The notes below the pieces were generated by a model that had not been told where the DNA came from, did no database searches, and saw only the letters and a program-made list of their open reading frames with translations. The position numbers were made by a program, and so were the translations under genes. A DNA stretch of 64,000 nucleotides from Moniliella sp. 'wahieum' (lineage: Eukaryota; Basidiomycota; Moniliellomycetes; Moniliellales; Moniliellaceae): NCBI GenBank assembly GCA_003971905.1, contig RSEE01000005.1:620001-684000 (forward strand), in the 5' to 3' direction. Shown piece after piece: positions 37,201 to 50,010 of this stretch (positions are counted from its first letter, which is position 1; each line of letters opens with the position of its first letter).

Positions 37201-38078
37201 CGACACGTTGTCCAAACTGCTCTGCACTCACACGCTTCCTTTCTTGCGCCGGGCTGCCATCCTGCGTGCTGCCGTGTTTGGCTCGAATGCGCCTGCGGCG
37301 ACGCGCGTCCAGACAGAGGCCGCCGCTCCCGAGGCCAGGGCCGGAGCGGGAGAATGTCAGAGTACATGCGTCTAATGCGGAGTTTGGCCATCCCCTTGCC
37401 CAGCACAGCGCTGCCGGCACGAAACGAGCGACAAACGTCGTTGGTGGGCATCATTGACAGCTGGATCAAGCAGGCTTACGTCCCTCTTGTCACGCTGTTC
37501 CAGCCCTTACCGATCCAGTATTCGTTGACCACGCCAGCCAGTGGCGCTGGCGCCGGTGGACCCCACCACCTTCCTGGCGCACCGACGCATCCGATCCTGT
37601 TGCTGGAGCATGCCGGGCTGTACGAGCTGATTGACTTACCCGACGACCTGGCCACGCTCGTACAGCAGACCAACCAGCGAAAGTGCAAGCGCGTGGTAAG
37701 CCCCCGGCCGATCCGGCGTTGTGTCTGCTGTGTGGGGAGGTGGTGTGCTACCAATCCTTCTGCTGTCAATCCGAGGACGGCAAGAGCGGGGAATGCAACC
37801 AGCACTGCGACGAATGTGGGGGCGATGTGGGCCTGTTCTTTAAGATCAAGACGAACGTCATCCTCGCCCTCTGCAAGGGCAATGGTACGTTTATCTTTAG
37901 TCCCTACCTCGATGTCCATGGCGAAGTGGACATTGGCCTGCGCAAGGGCCGGGTCCAGCGCTTGCACCGCCAACGCTACGACGACCTGCGCAAGCAGTGG
38001 CTCACCCATGACATCCCCAACACTGTCGCGCGCAAAATCGAAGCGACGCACGACTCGGGCGGCTGGAGCACCTTCTAA
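31221..38078 (+). CDS. UBR1: N-recognin E3 ubiquitin ligase
   Basis: Ubr1 recognises destabilising N-terminal residues and ubiquitinates the protein for proteasomal degradation. The UBR box runs from CGRIIRKGEAFYRCR across an intron at 31763-31844 to DCAHDETCVQCPPCF and ACCDCGDHEAW near 31970, with all zinc-ligand cysteines and histidines. A ClpS-like domain for bulky N-termini reads HYTLLVWNDEFHDYPAV near 32750. A second intron lies at 33303-33361. The family motif GMWVRNGFALRSQ lies near 34330. A RING-H2-like zinc finger spans about 35710-36205 (CILCQD, TTCGHMMHSSCFDTYC, CPLCK). An acidic Asp run precedes it. The C-terminal domain ends with SPYLDVHGEVDIG and stops at 38076. Spliced length is about 2,240 residues. 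Roughly a dozen single-base-type frame changes occur. The start at 31221 is the in-frame ATG; an ATG at 31183 in another frame is an alternative. Confidence 0.93.
31790..31803 (+). repeat. C14 tract in UBR1 intron 1
   Basis: Fourteen consecutive C residues lie between the 5' splice site and the TGCTAAC branch point of the first UBR1 intron. Confidence 0.9.
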
Positions 38079-38776
38079 GCCCTTGCTTCTAAGTCCTTCC
38101 TTTCAAGCACTTCCTTCTAAGCCCTCCCTTTAAGCCTTCCCTCTTTTCCCCTTCCCCCGCCGCCGCTTCCCTTCGGTGCATCCTCCCCTCCGGACCTTGA
38201 ACCCACCCCCCACACTTGTTTCTTTGCTTCGTCCCCGTTCGCCTCATTCGTATCATTGATCCCACCCCCTGCTCTAGAGGTACCCAATGCTATGATAGTC
38301 CCTCTTTTTCCTAATGATGGTTTGCTATCACGGGGCTGGGACAAGCCGCATGACGGGATGATGGTTCGTCCTCATCATGTGTGCGTCGGCGGCGTCGATA
38401 GTGTGCAGTTGCGCCGCTGTCACCATGTCCCCATGGAGGCCAGGAGCGTGCGATGGAAGCTCCATGAGCAGTCGGTGTAACCTAGATGTGTTTGTATGAC
38501 TGAACGTGTACTCATATGAAGATGAAAATATGGAGACCCGAAATGGAGATGGGCAAACCAGGCTGTTAAGAATCACTATTATTCGGCTCATGCTATGCTG
38601 CTCCGGTTGCTGGGGAACGGGAGCGGCATGATGCGACGAGGACAGGTCACAACACCTACGACATAACTGGCGGCAAACGTCAAAATGGACTGTAGAGGAC
38701 GGTTGGGGATATACACGGAACATGGGCATTCATGTTTAAAATAGTCGAGGCACAACTAAGCCGGGAAAAGACAAGT
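38079..38776. other. Convergent 3' region of UBR1 and TSA1
   Basis: No gene is recognised. Pyrimidine-rich phrases of the CTTCCTTCTAAGCC type repeat several times at 38080-38140, just after the UBR1 stop. The composition becomes AT-richer toward TSA1. Confidence 0.5.
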
Positions 38777-39431
38777 TTAGTGCTTCGAGAAGTAGGCCGA
38801 CGCGTTCTTGGTGTCAATCGTGTCGGCGCCCTTCTGCCAGCCAGCCGGGCAGACCTCACCGTGCTCGGCAGTGAACTGGAAGGCCTCGAGGAGACGGAGA
38901 GTCTCCTGCACGTTGCGGCCAACGGGGGCGTTGTTGATGGTGGCGTGCTGGATGATACCCTGGGGGTCAATGATGAAGGTACCACGGAGGGCAATGCCCT
39001 GGTCGGGAAGCAGCACGTCGTAGTCGCGCGACAGGCTGTGGTTCGTGTCCGCCACGAGCGCCACGTTCTTCGACGCACCGCCCAGACCACCGTCCGAGGT
39101 CTTAGCCTGGTCCAGGCGAGCTGGGTGAACTCCGAGTCGGTCGAGGCGTAGAGGAGCTCAGCGTTGAGGTCCTTGAACGCCTTGCCCTCTGCACCAAAGC
39201 TCACAATCTCAGTGGGGCACACAAAGGTGTAGGCCATGGGGTAGAACTGCGCGCGCATAGGCAGGGTTAGCAATCAGCGTCGGGGACTCAGATAAGGGCA
39301 GAGCGCAAACATACCGAGAGCACGGTCCACTTGCCGGCCTTGAGGTTCTTCTCGAGGGAAACCTCCGAGAGCTGGCCATCGATGACGGCAGCCTTGGTGA
39401 AGAGGGGGGCCTTGGATCCGACGAGAGGCAT
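38777..39431 (-). CDS. TSA1: Typical 2-Cys peroxiredoxin
   Basis: The enzyme reduces hydrogen peroxide with electrons from thioredoxin, in the cytosol. The N-terminus MPLVGSKAPLFTKAAV leads to WTVLS, then an intron at 39247-39314 (GTATGT start, TGCTAAC branch, GCAG end). The next exon carries the peroxidatic Cys in FYPMAYTFVCPTEIVSF and the resolving Cys in HGEVCPAGWQKG. The GGLG loop and the C-terminal AYF motif that make eukaryotic peroxiredoxins prone to overoxidation are both visible, the GGLG after allowing for one frame change near 39115. Length is about 195 residues, as expected. There is no targeting sequence. Confidence 0.93.
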
Positions 39432-40320
39432 GGTAACGCAGGAGAGACAGACGGGAGAAAGGGTGGGGGGAAGGCAAGCAGGCGAGGAATGCAGGACGGT
39501 GGTTTTATAGCTGGCGCGCCGAAGGCTTTCGAAGAACGCAGCCACGGCAGGGCGCTTGTGCTGCACTGCTGAAGGTGGGCCTCACGCTTCAGCCAGGCAG
39601 GCCGGTGGGTGATCTGAGACGGAAGAGCAGCACGCGTCGGGCCAGGCGGCCCACACGGGCGCCGTGCCGGATGCGGGCCCGGCGGGGGCTGTCTGCGTCT
39701 GCGGTCGGCCATCGGCGCCATGTCAGCTGTCTGGCCCGCTGACGTGGCCTGCGTCGAGCGCAAGCATAGGCACAGCGCCAAAGGCTCACGCGCCCCCGCG
39801 CCCCGCGCTAGGGTTGGGCCAGCAGGGCGTTGCCGAACGTTTCTCGAGTGTCGCCGCAACCGGCAACCCATGTTCGGTGCGTGACGCGTGACGCATGATA
39901 CGTGACGCGTCGACGGCCTTCGATAGGCACGGGAAGCGGCCAGGTGGGCTCGGTTCAACTATCACAATTCACATGCACAACTCCAAAGCGCCAGGCGGCA
40001 AAACAGAGCAGTCTCCCGGGGTGGTCCGTGCATCAGCCATGCTCATCCATTCGCGTCCCGCCGCCTGTGCCAAATCCCGCCGGAGGGTGCGATGCGCCAG
40101 CAGGCGCCCCAGCCGCTGCACCAGCGGCCTACCCAGGCGCTCCTTCTGTAGCCTACCTCGCCCGGCGTTTGGTTTCGGGCTTCCAGCTTCAACTCAACAC
40201 GAGCGTTTTCCAGCCGCTCCAACGTCCAACTTGCGGTTCAAGCTGTACGTTCAAGACGTTCAAGCTACCCTAACCCTACCGCCCACCGCTTCAAGCTGAA
40301 AGCTTCAAGCTTCAAGGCTT
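39432..40320. other. TSA1 upstream region with heptamer repeats
   Basis: No gene is recognised. TGACGCG-type heptamers occupy 39882-39913 in strict 7-bp register, and TTCAAGC-type units occur near 40236-40318. Confidence 0.55.
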
Positions 40321-43300
40321 GCGCTGTGAAACGATCCTGAAATAGGCATGTCAGCGGAGCCTCAGCTCAGCGCACGCCGCAGGAATCTCTCTATCTCGCA
40401 AGGCACGCTTCTGCCGAGCACAAGAGCCCGACACGCCGATTTATCACGCGTTGCCATGGAGGGCCCCCCGATCAGATAGGCATCCCGATCGCATCTATAT
40501 TTGCACCAACTCGATCCAACCTCTAAGCCCTCGACGTCCGCAACGGCCTCAACCATGATGCATGACTCAACAGAAGGAAGGCTTCGCCCCGGTTCAATTC
40601 CGACGACCTCCTCGCCCCACACTCTCGTACGCGGAGAGCTTTTCTCAGCCCTTATCGATTATCGATTTTCAGGGTCATTTAATCCACAACAAAGAACTGA
40701 ACACCGGCCGAACCCAAACCGGTGCACATTTATATACTCCAGTGTGTGTTGGTGAACGTCGGGCTATATCGCCAGTACGCATTATACCAGTCGTTGTGGG
40801 GGAAAGCCAAACAGCGTCTGATGCTGAGGCGGCTCGACCTTATAGTGGCCAGATTGAGATTGAAGGCGGGATGGCCTGATGGACAATGAGCGCAAACAAG
40901 CTGATCGAAGGCGTCTTCTTCTAGTAGAGAGTGCATGGAGGGAACAGAGAAAGAAACTATGCGGTACGGCTTACTGGTCATCCATGAGTGCTCCAACCGA
41001 AACATCCGCAAGGTGGGGGTTGAGCACATGAAGAATACACGCGGACGGGAAGAAAGGCAAGGATATGAATAGGCTACCGAGAGATAGCCTATATAATCTG
41101 GAGGATCAGGTATGGAGAGAGGCGGACCGCACCTACAGAGACTCGATCGGATATGACGAGAGAGGCCCAAGTTTTTGCGTACCAGAAAGAGGTGGTGCAC
41201 CACAAGCGACCACAACGCGCATGTGAAACGCCGGGAGGAGAGCCGCGACGACTGTTGGAGCAGGGGCACACTCAAGACACGTTCTTCTCTCTCTGACCAT
41301 GTGACGATAAACAAGGGTACTATGCCACCATATCAAACGAAAGTCAACAAGATATTCGAGCACTGTTGGAGGAACTTACCTGTATGCCTACCATACTCGT
41401 TCGTAGTCACTGACGCTACATCCGGTTTGGGGGTGAATATAGCTGAGAAGAAAGCCACAGTGAGTTCTGACCTGCTGGTCACACCAGTGGTCTCCTGATT
41501 GTGGGATGGCCCGAGAGCGATAGCAACACGCGCGCCGGATGAGCGGGCCTTGTAGGCGCAACGGTTCTTTGTCCCTACACTGTCTCAAGAGTTTGTACAA
41601 ATGCTATTAGTATAACTAGAACAGAGGTGGTAAAGTGGGCATAAAAGGGGGATATATATTGACCCAGAGGGACAGAAAAACGGGATGGGAGGTTCACAGA
41701 GGAGCGATAGGATGAGGATTAGGGGTCGCATTAATGAGCGAAGCAAATCAGCGCAAGAGGGAAGAGAAAGAGATGACACGCAGAGGCTCTGTGCGGGAAC
41801 GGTCTTCCTATCTTTATCAACGGTTGTCTACACTACAACGAATTCATTTTCATTCTCCAACGACTGCATCCATTGTTTCCCCTTTAGTCTCTGTCCGTGT
41901 CAAAAGATCATGGTTTTCCCCTATACCATAGTAAGCGGCTCCGCCTCCTTCTACAATTGATCAATCCATCAGGCCCATCAGGTGGCTTATTCCTCTTCTA
42001 CTCTGTGGCAGAGGGTAGTGTGCCGTTGCCTCTTTCCCAAAAACCCCAAGTCCAGAAATGGCTTCATACATGACCGTACTCCCCATGTTGTGGTGCATAC
42101 GCAACCGTAATAGTAGCTACCGCCGCCTTTCTGCAGAAGTCTCATCTTTTGACCCTAGCGCTCCTCGGATCTACCGCCACAGGCCCACGAAACGGAATGA
42201 CCATCTCGCCTGAGTCAACCCTTCTGAAATCCAAGGGATTGTATCCTTTATCAGCCCCGCGTTGGCCCCGAGATTGGGATCTGCCCATGACATGCAGAAG
42301 TGGGGCAAAAAAAGATCGATAAAAGCATTTTTGGCAGAAACACGCTACTACGTGTGCATGGGGAAATTGGTACACACAGGTACAAGAACATCAGGAGTCA
42401 ATTTCTTGGTGATGACTATACTACCGACTGTGTACATATACTTTTGACTGTACACCCACAGGCACCTGCCTCTTGCGATTTTCATATACGGTGGACGGAA
42501 TTCCCACAATGCAGAATGTATTGTACCATGTAACTAACTGTCCGCAATGACTGAAATAGCCTCGACGGATTGAATGAGCAAGGGATATTATCGATGAACG
42601 CGACAAAGAAGTACTAATGTGTGGTTTAATGCATGTTGAAGACTTTTTGACGGATCAGTCCTCAGGAATGACGGTGTGGGCCTATTAACCACAATGTGTA
42701 TTATTGGACAATCAGCGAATGACGAGAGCAACTGAAGGCTCAGGCTGCTGTATGTGACTGTATTGCAAAAAGGATTACACGAATGCGTGTGGTTATAGAG
42801 TGGCTCGCCACGGAAGAAACACAAGTATCAAAGGAAAAGCATGTATATAATACTCGTGTCCTTCAATTGACAAAGAGATGAAGCTGAAGCGATGAACCCG
42901 TTGACATGCTAAATCAGTCAGCAACGATCAAGTTCGAACATCAAAAGTATTCTACACATCCGATTCTCGGTTCTCCCGGTCCGTCCGGTGTATGTTGTTG
43001 CGAAAGTCAACACGGTGTTTTACTGCCTCTTCCATCACAACCCCTGTTCGCCCTACTCCGCTCCTCATTTTCCCCATATAGCGGATCATGCCCACAGCCC
43101 GCAACCTTTTCTTTCTTCTCTTGTTCCTCATGTATTTTTTCTTTTATTCGACATCCTCTCTTTCGACTATTCCTCTTTTTCCTCCTGATGCACAACCTAT
43201 ATACTTACTTTTATATGATCGACCTACTAATCCGAACAGAATCCTCGGTCTCTCACTCCTATACATCAAGTCTCAGTCTTTTGAATGTATCCTATTCGCG

Positions 43301-45480
43301 ATCCGTGTTGGGGAGGTGTGGATGCGCTCACACTGAGGGGACTGCATGGCTAAAAAGATGTATTGCCGCGCGAACACTGGCTTTTGTTGTGTGGAGTGTA
43401 TGATCTTTTTCCGTACAAACGCATTCCCCACACATCCAACGGAAAACCGGTGTGAGTTCGGTATATACTTCTCCGCAAGTCTCCAATCACCCCTCATCAG
43501 AGAGGTGGTGACGCCATTCGAACTACATTATGAGCGTGTGGGGAAGGGGAACGCTCGAAATGAAATGCAACAGAGGACGGCGAGAACCCGGAAACGACTG
43601 TAAGCATGTGTTTCATCATTGTCTTCTATATTCGAAGTTAAACAAGAGACAAGTGGCATCCCCACAACAAAAGCTGTGTATTGATTTACAGAAAGCGGAT
43701 GATAAAATGAGAAGATCGTGCACGTATATGCTAAGCTGTATAGCCGGATGAGGAGTCGGTTTAGGTGCAACGTTCAACTCTTTGTCCCAGCCTTAAGCCT
43801 ACAATATGGGTCCCTGGGGGTGATCTATAATGAGCGGGACGCAACGCAGTCTATCATCATGGTACCGCAAGCTCACCGGCCTGAAACGCATAATATTAGG
43901 AACGGGGGGGAAGCAGCAAGGGAAACCGAGGACTGTATCACACAACCACTACAGTGTCTGTAAATTGCTCAGTACGCAGTTGGCTACAGTTCGCACATTC
44001 ACGGAGTGGGTAAACGCATAGTCAATACTGACGAGACCGGCGTTAAACGTTAAGATATATCTGTACTACAGCTTATTTAGGATTGCGCACCAAGTGTCTA
44101 ACCTTTTAGCTCAGTCCTTCCTGACTACATAGTCGTGTTTGTTGCCTCCCTGTGGCAGTGAATATAGTGGCATGGTATTTTGCGTGAGTTTGTTACAAAC
44201 GGGGCGGGAAATACGTATACACCTTCATTAACGTTTAACCTCAGGCTTCAGGGCTGAAGCTGAAGCCTCACTACTGGAGTATAGTTGTAGTCATCTAAGA
44301 GTAAATCGGTTTCCTGTAAGATCTAAGACCCCAGTGAGATCTAATACATCATTAAGTGTTCACATGTGTGGGTTGCTGCGCTTGCCGACACGTGTGTCTG
44401 CCACGCACGGCCCCATATGCATTCTGAGTATGTTGGACGTTGGCGTAGAACGTTGAGCGAGGCGAACTCTCACATATAACTCTGCAGGTGAGGGGCGTAG
44501 CTTCAATAAGTATATGGCACCCAATGCTGTTGCAATACGCGGTTGTGGCTCTTCTATACGTTGGGGGCTGCGGTCATGAATCCGGATACAGACGATCCCT
44601 CAGCTAATCTCGTAAGCAAGAGGGGAAATGAACTCTCCAAACCGCGGCTTCTATACTCTCTTTCAAGTATATCACCGAAAGGTATACGCCGATTCCAATA
44701 AGATATCCCACTCAGTAGTCTATATTTGCATGTTTTGGAGAGAGTGAGATCAAAGAGGGATAAAAACATGACTCTCTGGAAGTTGCCTGGGGTTGGTAAG
44801 GTGGAGCGAACACCCCGCCCCTGTCATCGCACATATCTTTTCGTTGAGTGAGAGTATATACGTTACTGTGCTGCATATGCGGTTCTTCACGATGAACAGT
44901 AGGGCCTCTCGTAACATGCACTAGTCCCCCGTCTGGCACGAGTTTTTCCGAGCCATGATCATGTTACAGGTTAACAACCACAATCATCTTAATGGCAATG
45001 CCACTCTCGTTGGTTTTGGTGCGGGTCCCCTGTTTGCGCGGACTCCCTGGCGTCAGAGAAATTCGAATGTTTTGGAGTCTCTGTTCTTGCTACCATTGGC
45101 TCTATCAGCTTGTATTAAAGAACGGTTGTACACGTTATCATAGCAGAGGGACAGTCGGGCTTCAAGCTTCACTTAGGAGGACGGTGGACACCGTGTATAA
45201 TAACTCACAGGAGTCTCTCTCCGTGATCGCGCTCTGCACACTTCTCTGAAACCGAGGACTATACTGGAAAAGTAGTCATTGGGAGATGTGATGCCCGACG
45301 AATTTCGTCCTAGCTGGCGGGCGGGCGATAGACGGCGAACCAGACTGGCTGACTGGCTGGCCGCCAGTAGAGCCCGAGCCAGCGCCTGTTGCGGCAACTT
45401 GGGGAGGATGATCGATTGAGGCCGAGGTGGGAGAAACCCCCCAAGCATCATGACATCATCATCCATCTGTGATCACCCTC
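40321..45480. other. Gene-free, AT-richer 5-kb island
   Basis: No coding region with recognisable homology or length above about 195 residues is seen on either strand. Three 60-base samples (41041, 43681, 44701) give 47, 37 and 40% GC by direct count, against 55% in a GLT1 sample at 12001. Heptamer arrays are largely absent. The tract could be a regional centromere core, a decayed element or ordinary intergenic DNA; no diagnostic repeat was found. Confidence 0.5.
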
Positions 45481-45497
45481 TGGCCATGTGCCCCGCT

Positions 45498-45597
45498 TCA
45501 CGCTTCAAGCGTCATCCTTCAAGTCTATCCGTCACGCGTCATATTCACACATCATCCATTGCGTACGCAGTATCATCGATCCATCATCGATCACTCC
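45498..45597. repeat. Degenerate TCA-heptamer array
   Basis: TCA recurs about every seven bases for nearly 100 bp. Intact palindromes include ACGCGT and twice ATCGAT; other units are degenerate. It belongs to the same class as 30551-30604. Confidence 0.75.
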
Positions 45598-46128
45598 TTC
45601 TCTCCTCACATACTGGAGGGAAGCCGCTCTTCGCAGCTCCAGCTCTTCCAATACCGAATACTGACTAGGGGGCTTCGGCCCTCCTCCTGACTAGTGGATA
45701 CGCTGAATTGCGACATGTAGCGGCTGGGTGGGGGGCGCGTCGCTTTGCCTACCATCATCATCAGTGCCACCGCCGGACGCAAGCACGCGTGTAGCAACGG
45801 AAGCGAGCACAACAGCAGGCCACGAAAGAGTTTCTCCCATTTGGTGTGCCGTGTTGCCCTCTCTCCGCAGGCGACCTATCACCACGAGACCCTTGGTTTA
45901 GGCCGGCTGGCCCATTCTCGCAGCTTCACTTCGTGTGTGGGAAGCTAACACGCCATCTCGTTAAGCTGCCACTGCCACATCCCGCACCGCTTCTTAGCCT
46001 CGCTCTCCTTGGCTCTCGCCTAACCGCCCTTCCGTCCCTCTTCCTCTTTCTCAGCCCGCCTCGTTTGGGAACCTCACCACTGTGCGCAGTGGATTCCATC
46101 GACCCGATTCCATCGCAATCCTCACTGC
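45598..46128. promoter_or_regulatory. Upstream region of the bZIP gene
   Basis: Leads into the bZIP start codon. Pyrimidine-rich stretches increase toward the gene. No uORF cluster of the GCN4 kind was established by inspection. Confidence 0.4.
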
Positions 46129-47563
46129 ATGCAGTACGGCAACGAATCCACTCCTCATCATCTGGTCACTACCGCTATTGGGCCCAACGTTACATCTTCC
46201 GGGAACGCCATGACCGACGACCCTCGCCGGTTTGAATATCCTAGCGTGGCACGCCCGCAGCCTCTACAGCAGTCCCAGTTATCCGCCCCCAACTCCTCGG
46301 TGCCCTATGGTGTTACCCACTACGCTTCTTCGTCTAGCAGACCAGGTTACTTTGACTCCAACGGCGTCCACTACTCGGCCAGCCAACAGGTCCCAGTTGG
46401 CCCCGATGGCCGCTTGTTACTTCAGTCCCAAATTTCTCCCATTACCCAGACTGGCCAAGCAAGCGGACTTACAATGACTGCGCCATCCCCAGCAGCAAAC
46501 ATATCAACAGCAACACAAGCCCAAGGGTCATCTTGGGGCTCTATGACCATGGGTCCAACAGGTACCGGTACGTTTTTCCTCCTCCTCTCTTGTCTACCTT
46601 TCGTTCTTTTCTTTTGCTCCTGCAGCACAGAAGCTGATTTGTTCCCTGTACCCAGTGACCGGGCTGATTCCTTCCCAAACCAATGCGCCTCCGCTGGTGG
46701 GCGACTCAGGAACAGTGTACCCTCGCCCCCCCTTGGAGGGGATGGTAGGTCACCGCTCCTCTCATTCCACCTTGGGTGAGCGCCCGTATTCCTCGGAAGA
46801 CAGTCTGGCCCCAGCATCGGGGCTAAGAGGAAGCATCGGGGCGGCAAGTGGGTCGGCTCGCCGGTCCAACGATACGTTGGGTGCCTCGTCCTTGGCCACA
46901 GATGCCCACCGTGCAAGGTCCTGCGGAACCAGCGCAGTCCACCAGTCTCAATCAGACTCTCTGTCCCGGAGTGACAGTGATCCGAGCTCACAAAAAGCCG
47001 GCAATGCATCTGTCGCTTTGGGCGTGCCCATCTTTGTTGGCGACATTGTCACCCGCACAATCCGCGGGCGACGCAAGCGCCCGATTCCCCAAGACCCCAG
47101 CAAGCTGACTCAGATCGATGCCCCCATCCCAGCGCGGCGCAAGATGTTCAAAGTGCCGTCCAACCAGGAAAGAGCGAACGAAGAGGGCGGCAATTCAGAC
47201 GCTGAGAAGGGGGGAATGCAGCTCCAACGCGGGTCGAAGCGCAAGTACAAATCGACCGAGACCGTCGACGCGTTGGAAGCCCAACGGATCCGGAATACCT
47301 TGGCCGCACGGCGCCATCGCCTCCACAAGGCCCAACAATGGCGGGAGATGCAAGTCCAGCTGGACACTCTTCGAGCTCGGAACCAGGAGCTGGAAGGATC
47401 GTACGCTGGACTCGACAAGCAGCGCTTGCGGGACGAGAATGCGAGCTTGCGCCAAAAAGGCGTGGCGCTCGAGTATGAGTTGCATATGCTCAGACTTAGA
47501 AACCAAAGCCTTCAAGGCGAGCTCAGCCGTTCTTCTGAAGCTCGGCGGAACATGCCATACTAG
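46129..47563 (+). CDS. bZIP transcription factor, Gcn4-like basic region
   Basis: A DNA-binding leucine-zipper protein acting in the nucleus. The basic region RIRNTLAARRHRLHK near 47287-47331 keeps the Asn-x2-Ala-Ala-Arg-Arg signature and resembles Gcn4/Cpc1 (RNTEAARRSRARK), with His where Ser is usual. It is followed by a long coiled coil to the C-terminus (LDTLRARNQELEG, LRQKGVALEYELHML). The zipper starts with a Met/Leu heptad. The first 300 residues are Ser, Gln, Pro and Gly rich, as in activation regions. An intron at 46568-46625 (GTACGT, CTGCAG) joins PTGTA to QKLICSLYP in frame. The gene is open over its full length, unlike its neighbours, giving about 458 residues. ATG 46129 is the first in frame. 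Confidence 0.85.
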
Positions 47564-48891
47564 AACGAACACCTTTCTTCTTCCGGGAATCACCTATCCA
47601 AACGAGATGAGTGGGTAGGTGGCTCGTATATTTACACTCGCCGCGTGTGCACCCTCCCCCCCTCGCCCTCTCTCCTCCCAAAGTTGTTGATCCAAAAGGC
47701 AAGACAAAAGTTTCAACTACACGTGGAGCTAGCCTTTCTCTTGACCCCTCCTCACCCCCCTCTCTCCACCTCCTCTCCGCGTTCTTCAACCGACGATTAA
47801 GCGTACGTGAACTTCCCACCCTGCATGATGAAGTGTTGCCTGAGTTGACATATATTGACTCTACTGTGTTCGGATTGGACCAGAGCCATCCTCGCTTCTG
47901 CTTCTCTCCTCCTTCGACCTATACATGTAAAATAAACTATTTCCGGGATTCGTTTTCCCGACGGTTCTGTTCCCACTTTTTTTTTACAATTATCACCCCC
48001 CCCCCGCCGTTTCTCCCTTCCCCCTCTGTCGCGCGTGGCTAATACCTCGCGCAACCCTTGTGGGTTTGAGCTTGAAACCGCCGGTATCGTCGGACTCGCC
48101 CCGGACTCCGTTCAGCCCAAACCCTCCCACTGTATCGTCTCGTATCCTATTCTGTTTAGTATCTTTCGCATCAGAGAAGGCTCACTGTGGAACGTGTGGT
48201 GATCGACGCGGCGCATTTATACACTGTGTAGTCAAGAGCGCGGGACCCGGGTCGTCTCCTTTTTGTTTGTGTACTTTGATCTGTTTCGTGTGCTTCCTCT
48301 TTTCCGGGCGGGCCTTTAGGATCTTCGACCTTTCTTCTTATTCATGAGTCACTCTGCGAGTCTGAGATGGGTCCTCCACACTTATTTTTTGGTCGGCCGC
48401 TGGATAGTGTATCTGTGGTCTCTCCGTCACTTTGATCTGTTTTTCTTCTGAATACCAGTAGTAGTAGTGGGGAGGAATCAGCATAGGTGTGTCCACAATA
48501 GGGAAAACATACGGTAATGTTGCAGTGACTTGGGAGTGTGCCACTCTCCAGGTGAATCCAGCTATGGTATAGAGTACTGACATGATGCATGATAGAGGAT
48601 ATCTGGTCTGAGAGAGAAGGATGAGGCCACTTTGTCCTGCCAAAACACTATTGGAAGAAAGGGTGCGCTTGTGAACCTCTCAGAGCGGATTGAGTCACCC
48701 GGCGTGCATCTAGAAGTATCGACTAGCCGCTTTTCGTTTCGGTGGCGGTGTTGGTGAACGAAAGACACTTCCAAAAGCTACACGAACATTTCAATGGGCT
48801 TACGGCCCGGTCAGCGCTGGGGCACCGTCGCCACCGTAGCCACACCGTTCCACCGTTCCACCGGTCCACGCTGGAACCAGTCCACGCTGGA
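47564..48891. other. Intergenic, bZIP 3' side
   Basis: No gene is recognised. Pyrimidine-rich tracts and a C run near 47996-48005 occur in the probable 3' untranslated region. Confidence 0.5.
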
Positions 48892-49767
48892 TGTCACGGG
48901 CGGGCGCCGCCAGGGGCCCGCCCTGGGGTTTTTGGGGTACAATCCCTTAGGCGACGGTAGGTCGACTCACGGTAGTTTCGGGCTTAGGCTGGTTGGTGTG
49001 TCCGAGCGGAGCTAGGGACGAGGAGAGGCCTTTGGTGGGGCGGCTGCACGTGTGGCAAGGCTGCGTCTGCACCGGCTTGGGCCGTAGTAACGTGTCTGAA
49101 GCCTCCGGGACTTAGGGACGGGGAGGAGCGGCGGACAAACACTGCCTTAACTGAGACTGGGAATCGCCGCGACCGAAGGAGGGCTCGCGCGATTGGACTG
49201 ACGAAGGGCTGGAGGACGAGGTCGGAGGAGAAGTCGGACGCTAACAAGAAGAGCTGCCTGTACTGGATCAATTGGCTGGAAACGGGCAGGAGTCGGACAG
49301 GATGGGCGGGAAAGGGACGAAGGTGGAGACGAGAGATGACGAGAGGATGACGAGAGGATGACGAGAGGATGACGAGAATGGAAGGTGGGGGAAAAGATCC
49401 CCATCAACCAGGGGTACAGGCAGGATCAAAAGGGAAACGGATACAAGAGGGGGTGTAGAAAGGAAGACATGTCAAAAGCGGGGTTGGTCGCCGCAGGCGC
49501 GACCGAGAAAGGAAACGGAAACGGGGACGGGACGGCAGATGCCGCCACGGCACTGGAAGCTCGGTGGCCTTATTTAGGCCGGCCGACTTGGACTTGGGCG
49601 GGGGGCGACTATTGTCGCGCGGAGCATGGCCCTTCGGCCACGATACTTGATTTAGCCAACCATCATCACACTTGGTTGGCCTGCGGAGCACGCTCTACTG
49701 GGCATGTGCGGAGCAGGCGGGCCTTAGCTTGGGTCGGACCATCTCGTGTCCGCCGCAGCCCGTGACA
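48892..49767. repeat. Left long terminal repeat
   Basis: It contains a short GATGACGAGAG tandem near 49334-49375 and a GC-rich self-complementary stretch at its start. The same features occur in the right repeat. Confidence 0.88.
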
Positions 49768-50010
49768 TTACGCTCCTCTTCACAAGGCGTGTCCGCACGC
49801 CTTCCATGGATGGGCTTCCCTCTCTCCCAACAACGGGGGAGGGGGTGAAGGAGTGTACGCTTACCCGTGCGCACATCTCTCCTTTCCACGGTAAAGCAAT
49901 CGCGAGGTATGCCCTTTTCTCCTTCGGTCTTGGGGCATACGATCGGCGTCAAGCTCCTTCCTGCGCGCGAGCAAACTTTGAACGGGGACTGGGTACTTGG
50001 ATACTTGGCA

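Noticed and set aside
233-38078. Programmed frameshifting or a recoding system as the cause of frame changes
   Set aside because: The changes lack a common slippery motif and occur in many unrelated genes, mostly as apparent single-base losses; sequencing error is simpler.
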